A stretch of 64,000 nt of DNA, from assembly GCF_007997305.1 (NCBI RefSeq), contig NZ_VORZ01000001.1:1539165-1603164 (forward strand), written 5' to 3'. Shown in pieces: positions 1-8,758 of the stretch; positions within the stretch are counted from its first letter, which is position 1; each line of letters begins with the position of its first letter. The notes under the pieces were generated by a model that worked only from the letters and a program-made list of their open reading frames with translations, was not told the origin of the DNA and ran no database searches. The position numbers and the translations under genes were made by a program. Source of the stretch: Psychrobacter frigidicola. GTDB taxonomy: Bacteria; Pseudomonadota; Gammaproteobacteria; Pseudomonadales; Moraxellaceae.

Positions 1-1
1 G

Positions 2-961
2 AACACAGCTTACCTTGCTAAGCTATTGTCTGAGTGGGCCAATATTCCACTACGTGATGTGGGTTATTCGGGCCTCAAGGATAGACACGCGCTGACGACC
101 CAGTGGTTTAGTTTGCGCATCCCCAAAAAGCAACTGCCGCCTACTAATTTTACACCTACAGACCTTGGCGACAATGAAACGGTACAGATACTGGCTCAGC
201 ATTGGCATAATAAAAAACTGGGTCGCGGCGCGCATCGAGCCAATCAATTTGTCATTACTTTACGTGATATTCAGTTTGAGGCGGATAACTTATTAGTTGA
301 GCAACAGCAGCTGGTAGAACAACATTTACAGCATATGAACCAATACGGCGTACCCAATTATTTCGGCCCACAACGCTTTGGTCATGGCGGTAATAATGTT
401 AGAGAGGCACTTAGACTATTCGCTCAACCTGTAAAAAACATTAACCCATCACAAAAAAAAGGCAAACGTGCGCCAAGAGAACAGCATACCATGGCGCTAT
501 CTGCCGCTCGTAGTCTGATATTCAATAAAATTTTAGCAATGCGGGTACGCGATGGCAGCTGGAATCAAGGTATGGCAGGTGAAGTTTTTAATTTGAATGG
601 CTCAGGATCAATATTCGCCAGTGAGCAACTCGACGATACCTTACGCGCTAGGCTTACTGAAGGCGATATTCATCCAACAGCCGTTTTGTGGGGTACAGAT
701 AATGATAAAGTAGCGGGCGCGGCGGCAAAACTTGAGACAGACGTAATACAGAAAAGCCCATTATTAACTGAGCTAGCAACCGGTTTAGAACAGCGCGACA
801 TCAAGGCTCAGCGCCGCGCGCTACGCTTACCTATTGAGGATTTGTCTTGGCAATGGAGTGACGAGCAGACGCTGGTATTACGTTTTAGTTTACCAACCGG
901 TAGCTTTGCGACCAGTGTGTTAGCCAGTTTGGTTCAAAACCTACAAATATCATCGTTTTAA
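2..961 (+). CDS. truD: tRNA pseudouridine(13) synthase TruD, 5' end outside window
   Basis: TruD isomerises uridine 13 of tRNA-Glu to pseudouridine in the cytoplasm. The reading frame is open to the left edge of the window, so the gene starts upstream; the TTG at 26 is internal. The family signature GYSGLKDRHA with its catalytic Asp is encoded near position 60-90, followed by a large substrate-recognition region containing a YFGPQRFG block, typical of TruD. About 320 residues are visible of a family length near 350, so only a short N-terminal part is missing. It ends in TAA at 959-961, and the next gene converges on it. The identification is firm. Confidence 0.95.
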   Translation, partial: NTAYLAKLLSEWANIPLRDVGYSGLKDRHALTTQWFSLRIPKKQLPPTNFTPTDLGDNETVQILAQHWHNKKLGRGAHRANQFVITLRDIQFEADNLLVEQQQLVEQHLQHMNQYGVPNYFGPQRFGHGGNNVREALRLFAQPVKNINPSQKKGKRAPREQHTMALSAARSLIFNKILAMRVRDGSWNQGMAGEVFNLNGSGSIFASEQLDDTLRARLTEGDIHPTAVLWGTDNDKVAGAAAKLETDVIQKSPLLTELATGLEQRDIKAQRRALRLPIEDLSWQWSDEQTLVLRFSLPTGSFATSVLASLVQNLQISSF

Positions 962-1002
962 GAACTATTACTTTAAGAAACGTTGCTTTAAGTGCCATTA
1001 AT

Positions 1003-2568
1003 TTAAGTACCGTAGCGCGGCTCATTGATCCGCCCTTCTGCTAATAACTCATTGGCGCTTACCACTTTATTACGGCCACGATCTTTGGCTTTATAGAGTG
1101 CTTTATCAGCGGTACTGATTAATCGATGACAGACGTCACTGCACAATTGCGCTGTTTGTTGACGATTAAACTGCTCAGTAGTCTGTTTATCCTTACGCGG
1201 CATTGCAATATTCTGATTATTTAGATGCCGATTATTTTGCTTATTTTTGTACACTTTGGTTTTATTATCTAGGGTTCTGTTAGCGGTAGACTTATTTTTT
1301 CTAATTGTGTTTATGTCAACGTCAGAAAGACTAGAACTATTATTATGAAGTACTGCTGCCGCACATTCTTGCCTAATTCGTAGCAGCTCCGTATGCGTTA
1401 GGGTATATACTCCAAAGCTGGCAGTTAACTGAAAACTAAAGCCAGCATCGGTTTTTATCACGTGCTGGGCAATGTTTTCACGTAATTCTTCAGCGGTATT
1501 CATCGCCCTATCATGGTCTGCATCAGGCAAAACAATCAAAAACTCTTCCCCACCATAACGACTGACAATCGCTTTATCAGTGAACGCTTGCGTTAGTACT
1601 TGTGCTACTTCGCGCAGCACTTGGTCGCCCACTTCATGGCCATAAGTATCATTAACATTCTTGAACCAATCTAAATCTAGCAAAATGACACTATAGTCCT
1701 GTGCGGTAGAGGTTGTCATAATCGTTTGCTGCATCTGACGCAAACCAAAGCGCCGGTTATTTAGCTTGGTAAGCTCATCCTGATTGGCATGCTGTAAAAT
1801 CTCCTCTTTGCTGTCATCTAATATTAATAGCAATGTTCTGAAGACATAAACCATAAAAATGGCTTTAGGTAATGCCAAATACATATGCGTTGAGCGCCAA
1901 AAAAAGGCAGAAGAGCGCCGCAGCTCAGACAGATTGTCCCAGCTCAGTATGCCATTTGGAAAAAGTGAGGTTTCAATAGCATTTTCGAGGGCAGTGGCCT
2001 CGCTATAAGTGAGATAACTGTAAGTATCAAGAGGAATGGAGGTAATAGTAAGCTGACGCAAATTGGGTAAATCAATCCCAACATAAGGAATAATAGTCAC
2101 CACAATAATAAAAGCAACTTGCCACAAAAAAGCACGCCAAATATAACTCCGGCGTACCAGCATCATCCCTAGCATCGCCCCGCCCACCAGTGATATGCCA
2201 GACACTAAGCTGCTGTGCCCCATCACTAAAACAACGATAGCAATATAAATGCTATAAACGACAATTAATACAATCTGCCAATAGTGCAGACGCTGATCAT
2301 TATTCTTAATACGTGCTAAATGTCCAACCATCCACCAAAAAAACAGTCCCGTTAACGTAATCCCTAACCAAATTGGATACAACAAATTTACATCGACATA
2401 GATATTATAAGTATCTTGGCGTAACCAAACATACAAACACCAAAACCAATGCAGTAACACTTCGAGCACGATAAACAACGCAAGCAGCGACGCTCTGTCC
2501 GCCGCTTGCCACTCGAAGATAACTTGAGAGAGCTTTTTATAGCCTAACTGATGTATAGATACAGGCAT
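1003..2568 (-). CDS. Membrane-anchored GGDEF diguanylate cyclase with low-complexity insertion
   Basis: Probable diguanylate cyclase making cyclic-di-GMP from two GTP at the inner membrane. Residues 25-165 hold about five or six hydrophobic segments, a sixth or seventh lies near 232-250, and residues 165-230 form a probable sensory loop. The catalytic GGDEF domain starts near residue 260 (DELTKLNNRR) and has the active-site variant GGEEF at 339-343, which is normally active. No RxxD inhibitory site is visible upstream of it. An asparagine, lysine and glutamine-rich stretch at about 393-478 splits the domain between SFGVYTL and ADKALYKAK. Conserved motifs flank it on both sides, so the frame is intact. 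The membrane sensor type is not recognised. Confidence 0.88.
   Translation of the reverse strand: MPVSIHQLGYKKLSQVIFEWQAADRASLLALFIVLEVLLHWFWCLYVWLRQDTYNIYVDVNLLYPIWLGITLTGLFFWWMVGHLARIKNNDQRLHYWQIVLIVVYSIYIAIVVLVMGHSSLVSGISLVGGAMLGMMLVRRSYIWRAFLWQVAFIIVVTIIPYVGIDLPNLRQLTITSIPLDTYSYLTYSEATALENAIETSLFPNGILSWDNLSELRRSSAFFWRSTHMYLALPKAIFMVYVFRTLLLILDDSKEEILQHANQDELTKLNNRRFGLRQMQQTIMTTSTAQDYSVILLDLDWFKNVNDTYGHEVGDQVLREVAQVLTQAFTDKAIVSRYGGEEFLIVLPDADHDRAMNTAEELRENIAQHVIKTDAGFSFQLTASFGVYTLTHTELLRIRQECAAAVLHNNSSSLSDVDINTIRKNKSTANRTLDNKTKVYKNKQNNRHLNNQNIAMPRKDKQTTEQFNRQQTAQLCSDVCHRLISTADKALYKAKDRGRNKVVSANELLAEGRINEPRYGT
1135..1392 (-). repeat. Low-complexity Asn/Lys/Gln-rich insertion inside the GGDEF domain
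   Basis: About 86 codons of polar, low-complexity sequence interrupt the last third of the cyclase domain, between the beta-strand SFGVYTL and the C-terminal ADKALYKAK helix. Ordinary GGDEF domains have a short loop here. The stretch is rich in Asn, Lys, Gln and Thr and has no recognisable fold. It keeps the reading frame, so it is either a tolerated surface loop or lineage-specific expansion. Confidence 0.6.
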
Positions 2569-2736
2569 ACGTGCGCTACCGCGTGTAGGGGTCTTAGGAG
2601 ATGGTTGTAAATAACCTATTTAGTGTGGCAATTTTTTAAGCCATTAGCAAACACCTTATTTGCATTACTATATTACGATTAACTACGAATAGTCTTGTCT
2701 TGTATGGCTTATAAGAACGGCCTATTCATACATAGC

Positions 2737-3618
2737 CTATGATAACGTCTGAAAATCTTGCCAAACGCCCTGTTGTCCAGGGTTTAAATGTGGCACATCG
2801 CCGATACGCCGCCACGGCATGTTGCTACCATGAAAGTCGCTGCCTATCGAGACCGCCAATTCATGCTCAGCAATACTGCGATCTACCATCCGCCGCGTGC
2901 TCAGCGGTTCACTATTGGCGGGAAGCTCACAGCCATCACCGCCAAGCTGAGCGAACTCTTCTATAAGCTTGCGCACTCGGGTAGCGGAGAGCTGATAACG
3001 CGTTGGATGCGCCAAGACAGCCTTGCCGCCGCAAGCATGAATTAGCTCAATACCACGCGCCATACTGAGCGCCTCAATGGCTACGTAGGCCAGCTTATTA
3101 TCGGCTAAGTATTTATCAAAGGCTTTTTGCACGGTTTTGACCAATCCACGCTCATATAATACTTGCCCAATATGCGCGCGCCCAACCGCTTGCGGATTAT
3201 TGCCAGCCTTAGCGCATATTTCTTGCCACAGCTCCTCATAATCAAGGGTTAATAACTCGCTAAGCTTTTCAGCAATACGCTGACCCCGCGTGGCACGACT
3301 GTCTTGCAGTTGTTGTAAAGTGGCGTGCATTTGCTCACGGTCGGTGAAATCTAGTCCCAGTACATGAATGATTTTATTGGTGGATTTATTTTTACCATAA
3401 CCGCCACTAAGGGTATGTTCACAGCTAATCTCAACGCCATTAATGAGCTGCATACCGCACTGTACAGCTGCGGCGCGCGCCTCGTCAATTCCCTTTAGCG
3501 TATCATGGTCGGTCAATGCCAACACGTTAACGCCAGCCGAATGAGCGCGCTGTACGACCTCTGTCGGGGCATAAGTACCATCTGAGCAAGTACTATGACA
3601 ATGTAAGTCGATTTTCAT
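2737..3618 (-). CDS. rnm: PHP-domain 5'-3' exoribonuclease, RNase AM (YciV/TrpH) family
   Basis: A 293-residue PHP-family metallo-phosphoesterase of the YciV/TrpH type, known in E. coli as RNase AM, which matures rRNA 5' ends. Metal-binding motifs are in order: HCHSTCSDGT at residues 6-15, LTDHDT at 35-40, GVEIS near 61-65, AHPTRY and a C-terminal GSDFHG. The ATG at 3618 is chosen because it places HCH at residue 6 and gives the family length. The frame stays open upstream to 3891, but that extension overlaps the divergent yciB start and shows no domain. The yciV-yciB-yciI neighbourhood resembles that of other gammaproteobacteria. Confidence 0.9.
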   Translation of the reverse strand: MKIDLHCHSTCSDGTYAPTEVVQRAHSAGVNVLALTDHDTLKGIDEARAAAVQCGMQLINGVEISCEHTLSGGYGKNKSTNKIIHVLGLDFTDREQMHATLQQLQDSRATRGQRIAEKLSELLTLDYEELWQEICAKAGNNPQAVGRAHIGQVLYERGLVKTVQKAFDKYLADNKLAYVAIEALSMARGIELIHACGGKAVLAHPTRYQLSATRVRKLIEEFAQLGGDGCELPANSEPLSTRRMVDRSIAEHELAVSIGSDFHGSNMPWRRIGDVPHLNPGQQGVWQDFQTLS

Positions 3619-3784
3619 AAGTAGAGCCTTAGCGTTTTTAAAGAGCGTGTTATTAAATGTTGAGATTGAATGATAGAAAATGGTGATATCACTGCTGAAA
3701 GTAACCGTTAGCTTTGATTGCTTTTTTTTAGCGCAGGAGACGTGTAAACTACCCCATACGTTTTTGATGGAAATCCCACCTGAC

Positions 3785-4336
3785 ATGAAAGCCTTATTAG
3801 ACTTCATTCCCCTGATTGCTTTTTTTATTGCTGCTCGCACCCACGGTATTTTAGCAGCAGCAGGCGCACTATTAGTTGCGACCTTAATCATCTATGCCAT
3901 TCATTTTGTGCGTCAAAAAGGCAAATTTGATAAACAGCAATGGGTCGTTCTATTGTTAACCATCGTTTTTTGCGGCGGTACCCTAATCTTGCGTGATGAC
4001 ATCTATTTGCGCTGGAAGTCCCCAATTATTAATGGTATTTTTGCCTTAACTTTACTGGTCAGCGTCGCTATTAATAAACCTTTGATGCAATTAGCGATGA
4101 AAGATGTCTTTAGCCTATCCATGTCCGGCTGGAAAAAATTAACGGTCGCCTGGGCAGCATTCTTCGCACTTATGGGTATACTTCATTATATCACGGCATT
4201 TACAATGACGGATGAGGCATGGATTAACTTTAAAACTTACGGCTGGATACCAATTATGCTGGTGTTTGTGATTGCCCAATTTATCGTTTTAAAAAAACAC
4301 ATCAATCCAGCATTAACCGACAAAACTGCTAAATAA
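3785..4336 (+). CDS. yciB: Inner-membrane septation protein A family (YciB)
   Basis: YciB is a small integral inner-membrane protein linked to cell-envelope integrity and division. The 183 residues form about five hydrophobic helices, beginning MKALLDFIPLIAFF, which is the usual YciB start, and contain the family stretch LRDDIYLRWKSPIINGIFA. The ATG at 3785 is chosen for this reason. Longer in-frame starts (3680, 3767) would add non-conserved residues that overlap the divergent rnm start. It lies upstream of yciI and is probably transcribed with it, although 85 bases separate them. Confidence 0.9.
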   Translation: MKALLDFIPLIAFFIAARTHGILAAAGALLVATLIIYAIHFVRQKGKFDKQQWVVLLLTIVFCGGTLILRDDIYLRWKSPIINGIFALTLLVSVAINKPLMQLAMKDVFSLSMSGWKKLTVAWAAFFALMGILHYITAFTMTDEAWINFKTYGWIPIMLVFVIAQFIVLKKHINPALTDKTAK

Positions 4337-4421
4337 AAACTGCTTAATCCTTATTAAGCTAAAATAATTAATATTAATCCATCATACTCTCTATTATCGT
4401 ACTTTCTATTAAGGAGGCCTC

Positions 4422-4760
4422 ATGCTTTTATTTGCTATTATCGGTCATGACGTCGCAAATAGCAGCGCACAGCGAAAGATCACTCGTACTGAACACCTTG
4501 CCCGTCTGCAAGCATTAGATGCCGAGCAGCGCTTGCTTATTGCAGGGCCAACACCTATTACGCACAGTGGCAGTGATAGTAATAGTGCAGTGATAGAGAT
4601 GTCAGGCAGTATTGTGATTGCTCAATTTGAATCGCTAGAAGCCGCGCAAACGTGGGCGAGCGCTGAGCCATATCTGCGTGATGGCGTCTACAGCCATGTC
4701 GATATCAAGCCCTTTATTCATGTGTTGCCAAAACCTACTGATAAGATAGAGGCATCGTGA
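4422..4760 (+). CDS. yciI: YciI-like protein
   Basis: A 112-residue cytoplasmic protein of the YciI family, a ferredoxin-like (dimeric alpha-beta barrel) fold whose biochemical role is unsettled. The N-terminal strand MLLFAIIGHD, the R.EHLARLQAL helix and the GPTPI turn are typical, as are the C-terminal DPY/EPYLRDGVY-like residues. A strong Shine-Dalgarno AAGGAGG at about 4411-4417 sits just before the ATG. Its TGA stop overlaps the GTG start of the next gene (GTGA), so the two are translationally coupled. It follows yciB, as in many gammaproteobacteria. Confidence 0.88.
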   Translation: MLLFAIIGHDVANSSAQRKITRTEHLARLQALDAEQRLLIAGPTPITHSGSDSNSAVIEMSGSIVIAQFESLEAAQTWASAEPYLRDGVYSHVDIKPFIHVLPKPTDKIEAS

Positions 4761-5218
4761 GTCGGAACTTAAAGCAATCAGAACAAGTAAAACGGTTTAT
4801 ACGCCAACGCTATAGATCAAGTTTTGCTGCTGCCTTTCTAGTAGCTGCGATGAATGTACAGGCAGCACCAGTGGTGATAGAGACTGAACCGACCGCTACT
4901 CCAACTGTCGCAGCTACTCTAGGCGAGAATAGTGAAGCAGCACTTGACGCTTCTTCAACCACGCCAATGACCAATGGCACTACCTTAGCGGCACAATTAC
5001 GACCAACGAACAAGGCGCTATCAGCTGCCAATCAAGATCTGCTCAGCCACAATACACAATTACGGCGACAGGTAAACGACTTGCAAACTCAAGTTAATGT
5101 CTTGGTATATGAAAGTAAAGGTCAGCTGTTTTTGTACGGCGCTTTTACGGTACTGATTAGCTTATTAATCGGCGTTCTCATATCGTGGCTGGTGTTTTCA
5201 CGCCGTGAACGCTGGTGA
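4757..5218 (+). CDS. Signal-bearing coiled-coil protein with C-terminal membrane anchor (YgiM-tail-like), unknown function
   Basis: Not a recognised family by name. The 153 residues show a basic N-terminus with a hydrophobic signal segment (about 22-37, ending VQAAP), a Thr/Ala-rich linker, a short coiled coil (about 84-118), one transmembrane helix (about 125-147) and a terminal SRRERW. This tail resembles the coiled-coil/TM/RRxRW end of YgiM-type SH3 proteins, but no SH3 domain is present. The GTG start at 4757 overlaps the yciI stop by four bases, and the gene runs 14 bases into mnmC, so all three are probably co-translated. The likely location is the inner membrane with the coiled coil in the periplasm. 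Confidence 0.75.
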   Translation: MSRNLKQSEQVKRFIRQRYRSSFAAAFLVAAMNVQAAPVVIETEPTATPTVAATLGENSEAALDASSTTPMTNGTTLAAQLRPTNKALSAANQDLLSHNTQLRRQVNDLQTQVNVLVYESKGQLFLYGAFTVLISLLIGVLISWLVFSRRERW

Positions 5219-7385
5219 TGTTGCCAATTCTACTTTGACCTCGGATAGCCAAATGCCAGCATCGTCTATACGCCAACCTAGAACACCCAAAAAGCCAAAG
5301 AAAATCAAACCACCAGACGTGATTATTCCCGCCAACATTGATTGGCAAACGGATGATACAGGTAATAGGGTTCCCGTATCAGGTGAGTTTGGTGATGTTT
5401 ATTTTTCACACGCGGACGGTTTAGCAGAGTCGCGTTATGTATTTTTGCAGCACAATCAGCTATCCGAGCGCTTGGCAAATTTAGTTCCGCAACAGTGTTT
5501 TACTATCGCAGAATTGGGCTTTGGTACCGGACTTAATTTGCTGGCATTATGGCAACTTTGGCGACAACTTCGTGCGACATATCCAGAGTTAGTCACTTCT
5601 CGTTTACATCTAATTACCACTGAAAAACACCCTATCGCACTTAACGATTTGACTCAGATATTAGCTTTATGGGGACAACGTGCACCTGAATTGGCAGACT
5701 TGATTGAGCAACTATTAGCCGCCTATCCTCCGCTTATTACTGGCTGCCATCGTCTCAACTTTAATGATGACAATCTGACGGTTGATATCTGGTTAGGTGA
5801 TGCCGCTGATAGCTTAGCCAGTCTGGACTCTGAAACTGCGCTCAAACGTCCCTATATCGATGCATGGTTTTTAGACGGGTTTGCGCCCGCTTGTAATGAA
5901 AGTTTATGGGCAGAGTCGATATTTGCGCAAATTCAGCGCTTATCGCGTGTGGGTACGACTGCCGCCACTTACAGCTGTGCGGGTATTGTCAAACGCGCTT
6001 TGCAAGATAGTGGCTTTGAAATTAACAAAGTAAAAGGCTTTGGGCGTAAGCGTGAAATGCTAGCGGCAGTCATGTTAGATGAAACATCGTTAAAAGAAGC
6101 GGCGTTAGGAAAAGCTACGTCCGATAGTAATACCAAGTATTCTTCACGCATAACTACTGATAATAACGCTAATAACCTATTTATTACTACGGATACGCCG
6201 CGTCATACTATCGTGATTGGAGCGGGCGTCTCAGGACTACTTAGCGCTTGGACGCTTGCGAATCGCGGACTGCAAGTGACCATAGTTGATAAAGCTGCGC
6301 CGTTAGCTGGCGCATCCGGCAACCCTCGCGCCCTCCTCGCCCCAAACATGACGCCCATTCATCATGTCTATGAGCACTTGCATACGATTGGTTATCTATA
6401 TAGCAGCCGGTTTTATCGCTACTTAAATACGCTTGCGGCCAGCAATAATAGCGCACCCGTATTTGAGCCAACGGGTACTTTAGATTTACTGGTTAAAACC
6501 AATATTGGTACCCAGCAGATTGCAGACTATCCTAATGAGATGGCAACGACTCTAAGTGCTGAACAGGCAAGCGATATGAGCGGCCTAAAAACCCAACAGT
6601 TAGCTGATCATTTACATCTGCCGCAGTCTGGCCTAATTAATCCACAAGCCTTAAAAAAGATAATACTTGCGCACCCGTTAATTACTTTTCAACAATTACA
6701 AGTTACAAAGATAAATGAGACAGAGACCAATGTTTGCATCAGTGGTCTGCATAACGATAGCCATGAGCGTGACTGTCTTATTACTATCGAAGCAGATAGC
6801 GTCGTCATTTGTGCCGCTTATGAAAGCCATGGGCTTGATAGTCGCATCGTTGATTGCAGTACAATCCGTGGGCAACTGTCTTGGTTCACCCCCACAGCTG
6901 AGCAATCGGCTAAGCTACCAAAACTTCCACTCAAATATAGCGGTTACTGCGCTCCATTTATTGGGCAAACAGGTGATGGCGATATTAACAATATCGAAGA
7001 AGGTCAGCAACAGTTTTTAGTTGGTGCAAGCTTTGTGGATGCTGACAAGGATATCTCTATCCGCAGCGACGAAAACCAGCAGAACCGTGATAAGTTGATT
7101 GCTGATATCCCTGAATTGGATAGCATTTTGCCAACTGACACCAGCCTATGGCAAGCGCGTGCCGGCATCCGTACTCAAACGCTTGATTATCATCCACTCA
7201 TCGGTCGGTTAGCGGGCAGCAAACGCCTGTGGACACTGTCCGCTGTGGGTGCGAAAGGCTATGCCATAGCGCCGATATGTGCTGAAACGATAGCGGACAT
7301 GATGTTAGGATGCTTTACCCCACTATCTGCCATCATGCTAGCGCGGCTGTCACCCAATCGCGCTCGGCTGCATAAAAGCCCTTAG
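5205..7385 (+). CDS. mnmC: Bifunctional tRNA 5-methylaminomethyl-2-thiouridine biosynthesis protein MnmC
   Basis: MnmC completes mnm5s2U34 in the wobble position of tRNAs for Lys, Glu and Gln. The N-terminal domain (about residues 35-285) is the SAM-dependent MnmD methyltransferase, with FGDVYFS, the SAM loop [10 protein letters not shown] and the FLDGFAPA block. The C-terminal domain (from about 333) is the FAD-dependent oxidoreductase, with an [11 protein letters not shown] dinucleotide-binding motif and [12 protein letters not shown]. At 726 residues it is slightly longer than E. coli MnmC, mainly in the interdomain linker (about 290-330). The GTG at 5205 overlaps the upstream gene; an ATG at 5253 is an alternative start with no loss of domain. 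Confidence 0.95.
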   Translation: MNAGDVANSTLTSDSQMPASSIRQPRTPKKPKKIKPPDVIIPANIDWQTDDTGNRVPVSGEFGDVYFSHADGLAESRYVFLQHNQLSERLANLVPQQCFTIAELGFGTGLNLLALWQLWRQLRATYPELVTSRLHLITTEKHPIALNDLTQILALWGQRAPELADLIEQLLAAYPPLITGCHRLNFNDDNLTVDIWLGDAADSLASLDSETALKRPYIDAWFLDGFAPACNESLWAESIFAQIQRLSRVGTTAATYSCAGIVKRALQDSGFEINKVKGFGRKREMLAAVMLDETSLKEAALGKATSDSNTKYSSRITTDNNANNLFITTDTPRHTIVIGAGVSGLLSAWTLANRGLQVTIVDKAAPLAGASGNPRALLAPNMTPIHHVYEHLHTIGYLYSSRFYRYLNTLAASNNSAPVFEPTGTLDLLVKTNIGTQQIADYPNEMATTLSAEQASDMSGLKTQQLADHLHLPQSGLINPQALKKIILAHPLITFQQLQVTKINETETNVCISGLHNDSHERDCLITIEADSVVICAAYESHGLDSRIVDCSTIRGQLSWFTPTAEQSAKLPKLPLKYSGYCAPFIGQTGDGDINNIEEGQQQFLVGASFVDADKDISIRSDENQQNRDKLIADIPELDSILPTDTSLWQARAGIRTQTLDYHPLIGRLAGSKRLWTLSAVGAKGYAIAPICAETIADMMLGCFTPLSAIMLARLSPNRARLHKSP

Positions 7386-7390
7386 TTTAA

Positions 7391-7813
7391 CTGTTTATTA
7401 TAGCTGGCTTAGCCGCTAAGCTACTTATTAACCTGCTTTATGATGAGCAAGTTCCCGCAGCGTTTCGGGAAATTATAGATGATATAGGCCGATAATAAGA
7501 AGGCACGCATCATAAATATGTGCCTGAATCTCAATTCTTTACGCTTAATAAGCTAATCGAGACGCGTATTCTAGAGCTGATTAGTGATTACCTAAGTCTT
7601 GACCCAAACTATGCAAAAAACGCTATCATTAATAGCGATAAGGCAAGCACGAGCTATATTATGGTGCTTAGCCAATTACAATCAATTTCAGACTTCCCAT
7701 AAAAGCTAAATAGTCAAAGTGGCGTAGTCGATAAACTACTCGCCAGCCGTCGATATCTGGACAAAGTGGCTCAAGACAGTGGCATGGCAGAAGATGTCTT
7801 GAAGTTAAAATAG
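7391..7813 (+). pseudogene. Decayed unrecognised gene with in-frame stops
   Basis: One reading frame (same phase throughout) encodes protein-like sequence from about 7391 to the TAG at 7811-7813, but two adjacent TAA codons (near 7493-7498) and a further TAA (7700-7702) break it. The pieces read ...DEQVPAAFREIIDDIGR, then VPESQFFTLNKLIETRILE... with a longer helical stretch, then ...VVDKLLASRRYLDKVAQDSGM. The largest stop-free piece with a start is 60 codons (GTG at 7520). Composition looks like ordinary coding sequence rather than spacer. I do not recognise the family. A remnant of an inactivated gene is the simplest reading; chance openness cannot be excluded. Confidence 0.5.
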
Positions 7814-8041
7814 AAAGTTTTGAATCTATTTGAATAACTTTGCATATAAGCTTTATAGTGATAAATGACCCCAGTCCTGATTATTACTTAATCAGCTATT
7901 ATCTCTTTTATGAATAACCTGCTTGTAAAGAGCTCTCTTATGAAAAGCCCATCTATGAATATATCGTTTATAAAAACCAGTCTGTCACCTTTATTATCGC
8001 CTCATTTATTGTCGCCTAATTTGTCAAAATCTAAGTTGTTA

Positions 8042-8650
8042 ATGCCTAAATTCTATTCACGCCTGCTCCCCGCTGTTGTTTTAAGCTTATGTACGCTTAG
8101 CGGCTGTCAGAAGACACCAGAGCCGGAAACAATAGAGTCTACTTCCCAAAATACGCCCGTTACCTCTAACATTAATAATGGCAATCAAGCTGACCAAAAG
8201 CTAGAGGCAGCTCCAACAAATGAACCAAGCGTTGATGAGATAGCGGCAGAAACCGAACGTGAAAACAATTTAGCTAGACTAGAAAATAACAGTAGCGCTG
8301 AAGGCCAAGCATCAAATGCTGAAATGGCAACGCTCAGCCCGCAACAACCAAGAAAAGGCACCCAAGTCACTGACGTACGTTATCGAAATGCTGCAGGTGA
8401 AACTTTGACCGTCGTTTTTGAAACGTCGGCAACTGGTCTATTAAACGCTATTGTCACCTTGCCAAATAATACAAAAATGACCCTTAGCGCGCCTGAAGGA
8501 CAAGGTAACAACCCTACTTATCATTCACCCGATGGCGATACTGAGTTGGTCAGTCATGAGGGCGGAACTGCCATTGACTTTATTCAAAACAACAAAGTAA
8601 CCAGCTTTAAAGCCATCAGTGCAGAAGCTGAGGTAATTACTCAGATATAA
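8042..8650 (+). CDS. Predicted lipoprotein of unknown function
   Basis: A secreted lipoprotein: after MPKFYSRLLP comes a hydrophobic segment and a lipobox LSGC, so the mature protein would start at the Cys and be lipid-anchored. A Glu/Asn/Thr-rich linker of about 70 residues follows, then a small C-terminal domain of about 90 residues rich in beta strand (VRYRNAAGETLTVVFET...), ending EAEVITQI. The domain is reminiscent of small MliC/META-like beta domains, but I cannot assign it. The ATG at 8042 is chosen because it puts the signal peptide at the N-terminus; an in-frame ATG at 7910 would add 44 Ser/Leu-rich residues. Neither start has a good ribosome-binding site. Confidence 0.72.
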   Translation: MPKFYSRLLPAVVLSLCTLSGCQKTPEPETIESTSQNTPVTSNINNGNQADQKLEAAPTNEPSVDEIAAETERENNLARLENNSSAEGQASNAEMATLSPQQPRKGTQVTDVRYRNAAGETLTVVFETSATGLLNAIVTLPNNTKMTLSAPEGQGNNPTYHSPDGDTELVSHEGGTAIDFIQNNKVTSFKAISAEAEVITQI

Positions 8651-8674
8651 AACAGCAATTTTACAATTGCGACC

Positions 8675-8721
8675 AATAAAAAGGCAGTGAACGTATCATT
8701 AGCGTTCACTGCCTTTTTATT
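8675..8721. terminator. Bidirectional intrinsic terminator
   Basis: A perfect 19-base inverted repeat (8675-8693 and 8703-8721, core AGGCAGTGAACG) with a 9-base loop, flanked by A-run and T-run. It sits between the convergent lipoprotein gene and the gene ending at 8759, so it can end both transcripts. Confidence 0.92.
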
Positions 8722-8758
8722 GCTTATTAATATGCCACGCTATCTATTACATGTAGAA

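Noticed and set aside
2739..3045. Forward-strand frames of 75 and 85 codons
   Set aside because: Antisense shadows of the rnm gene.
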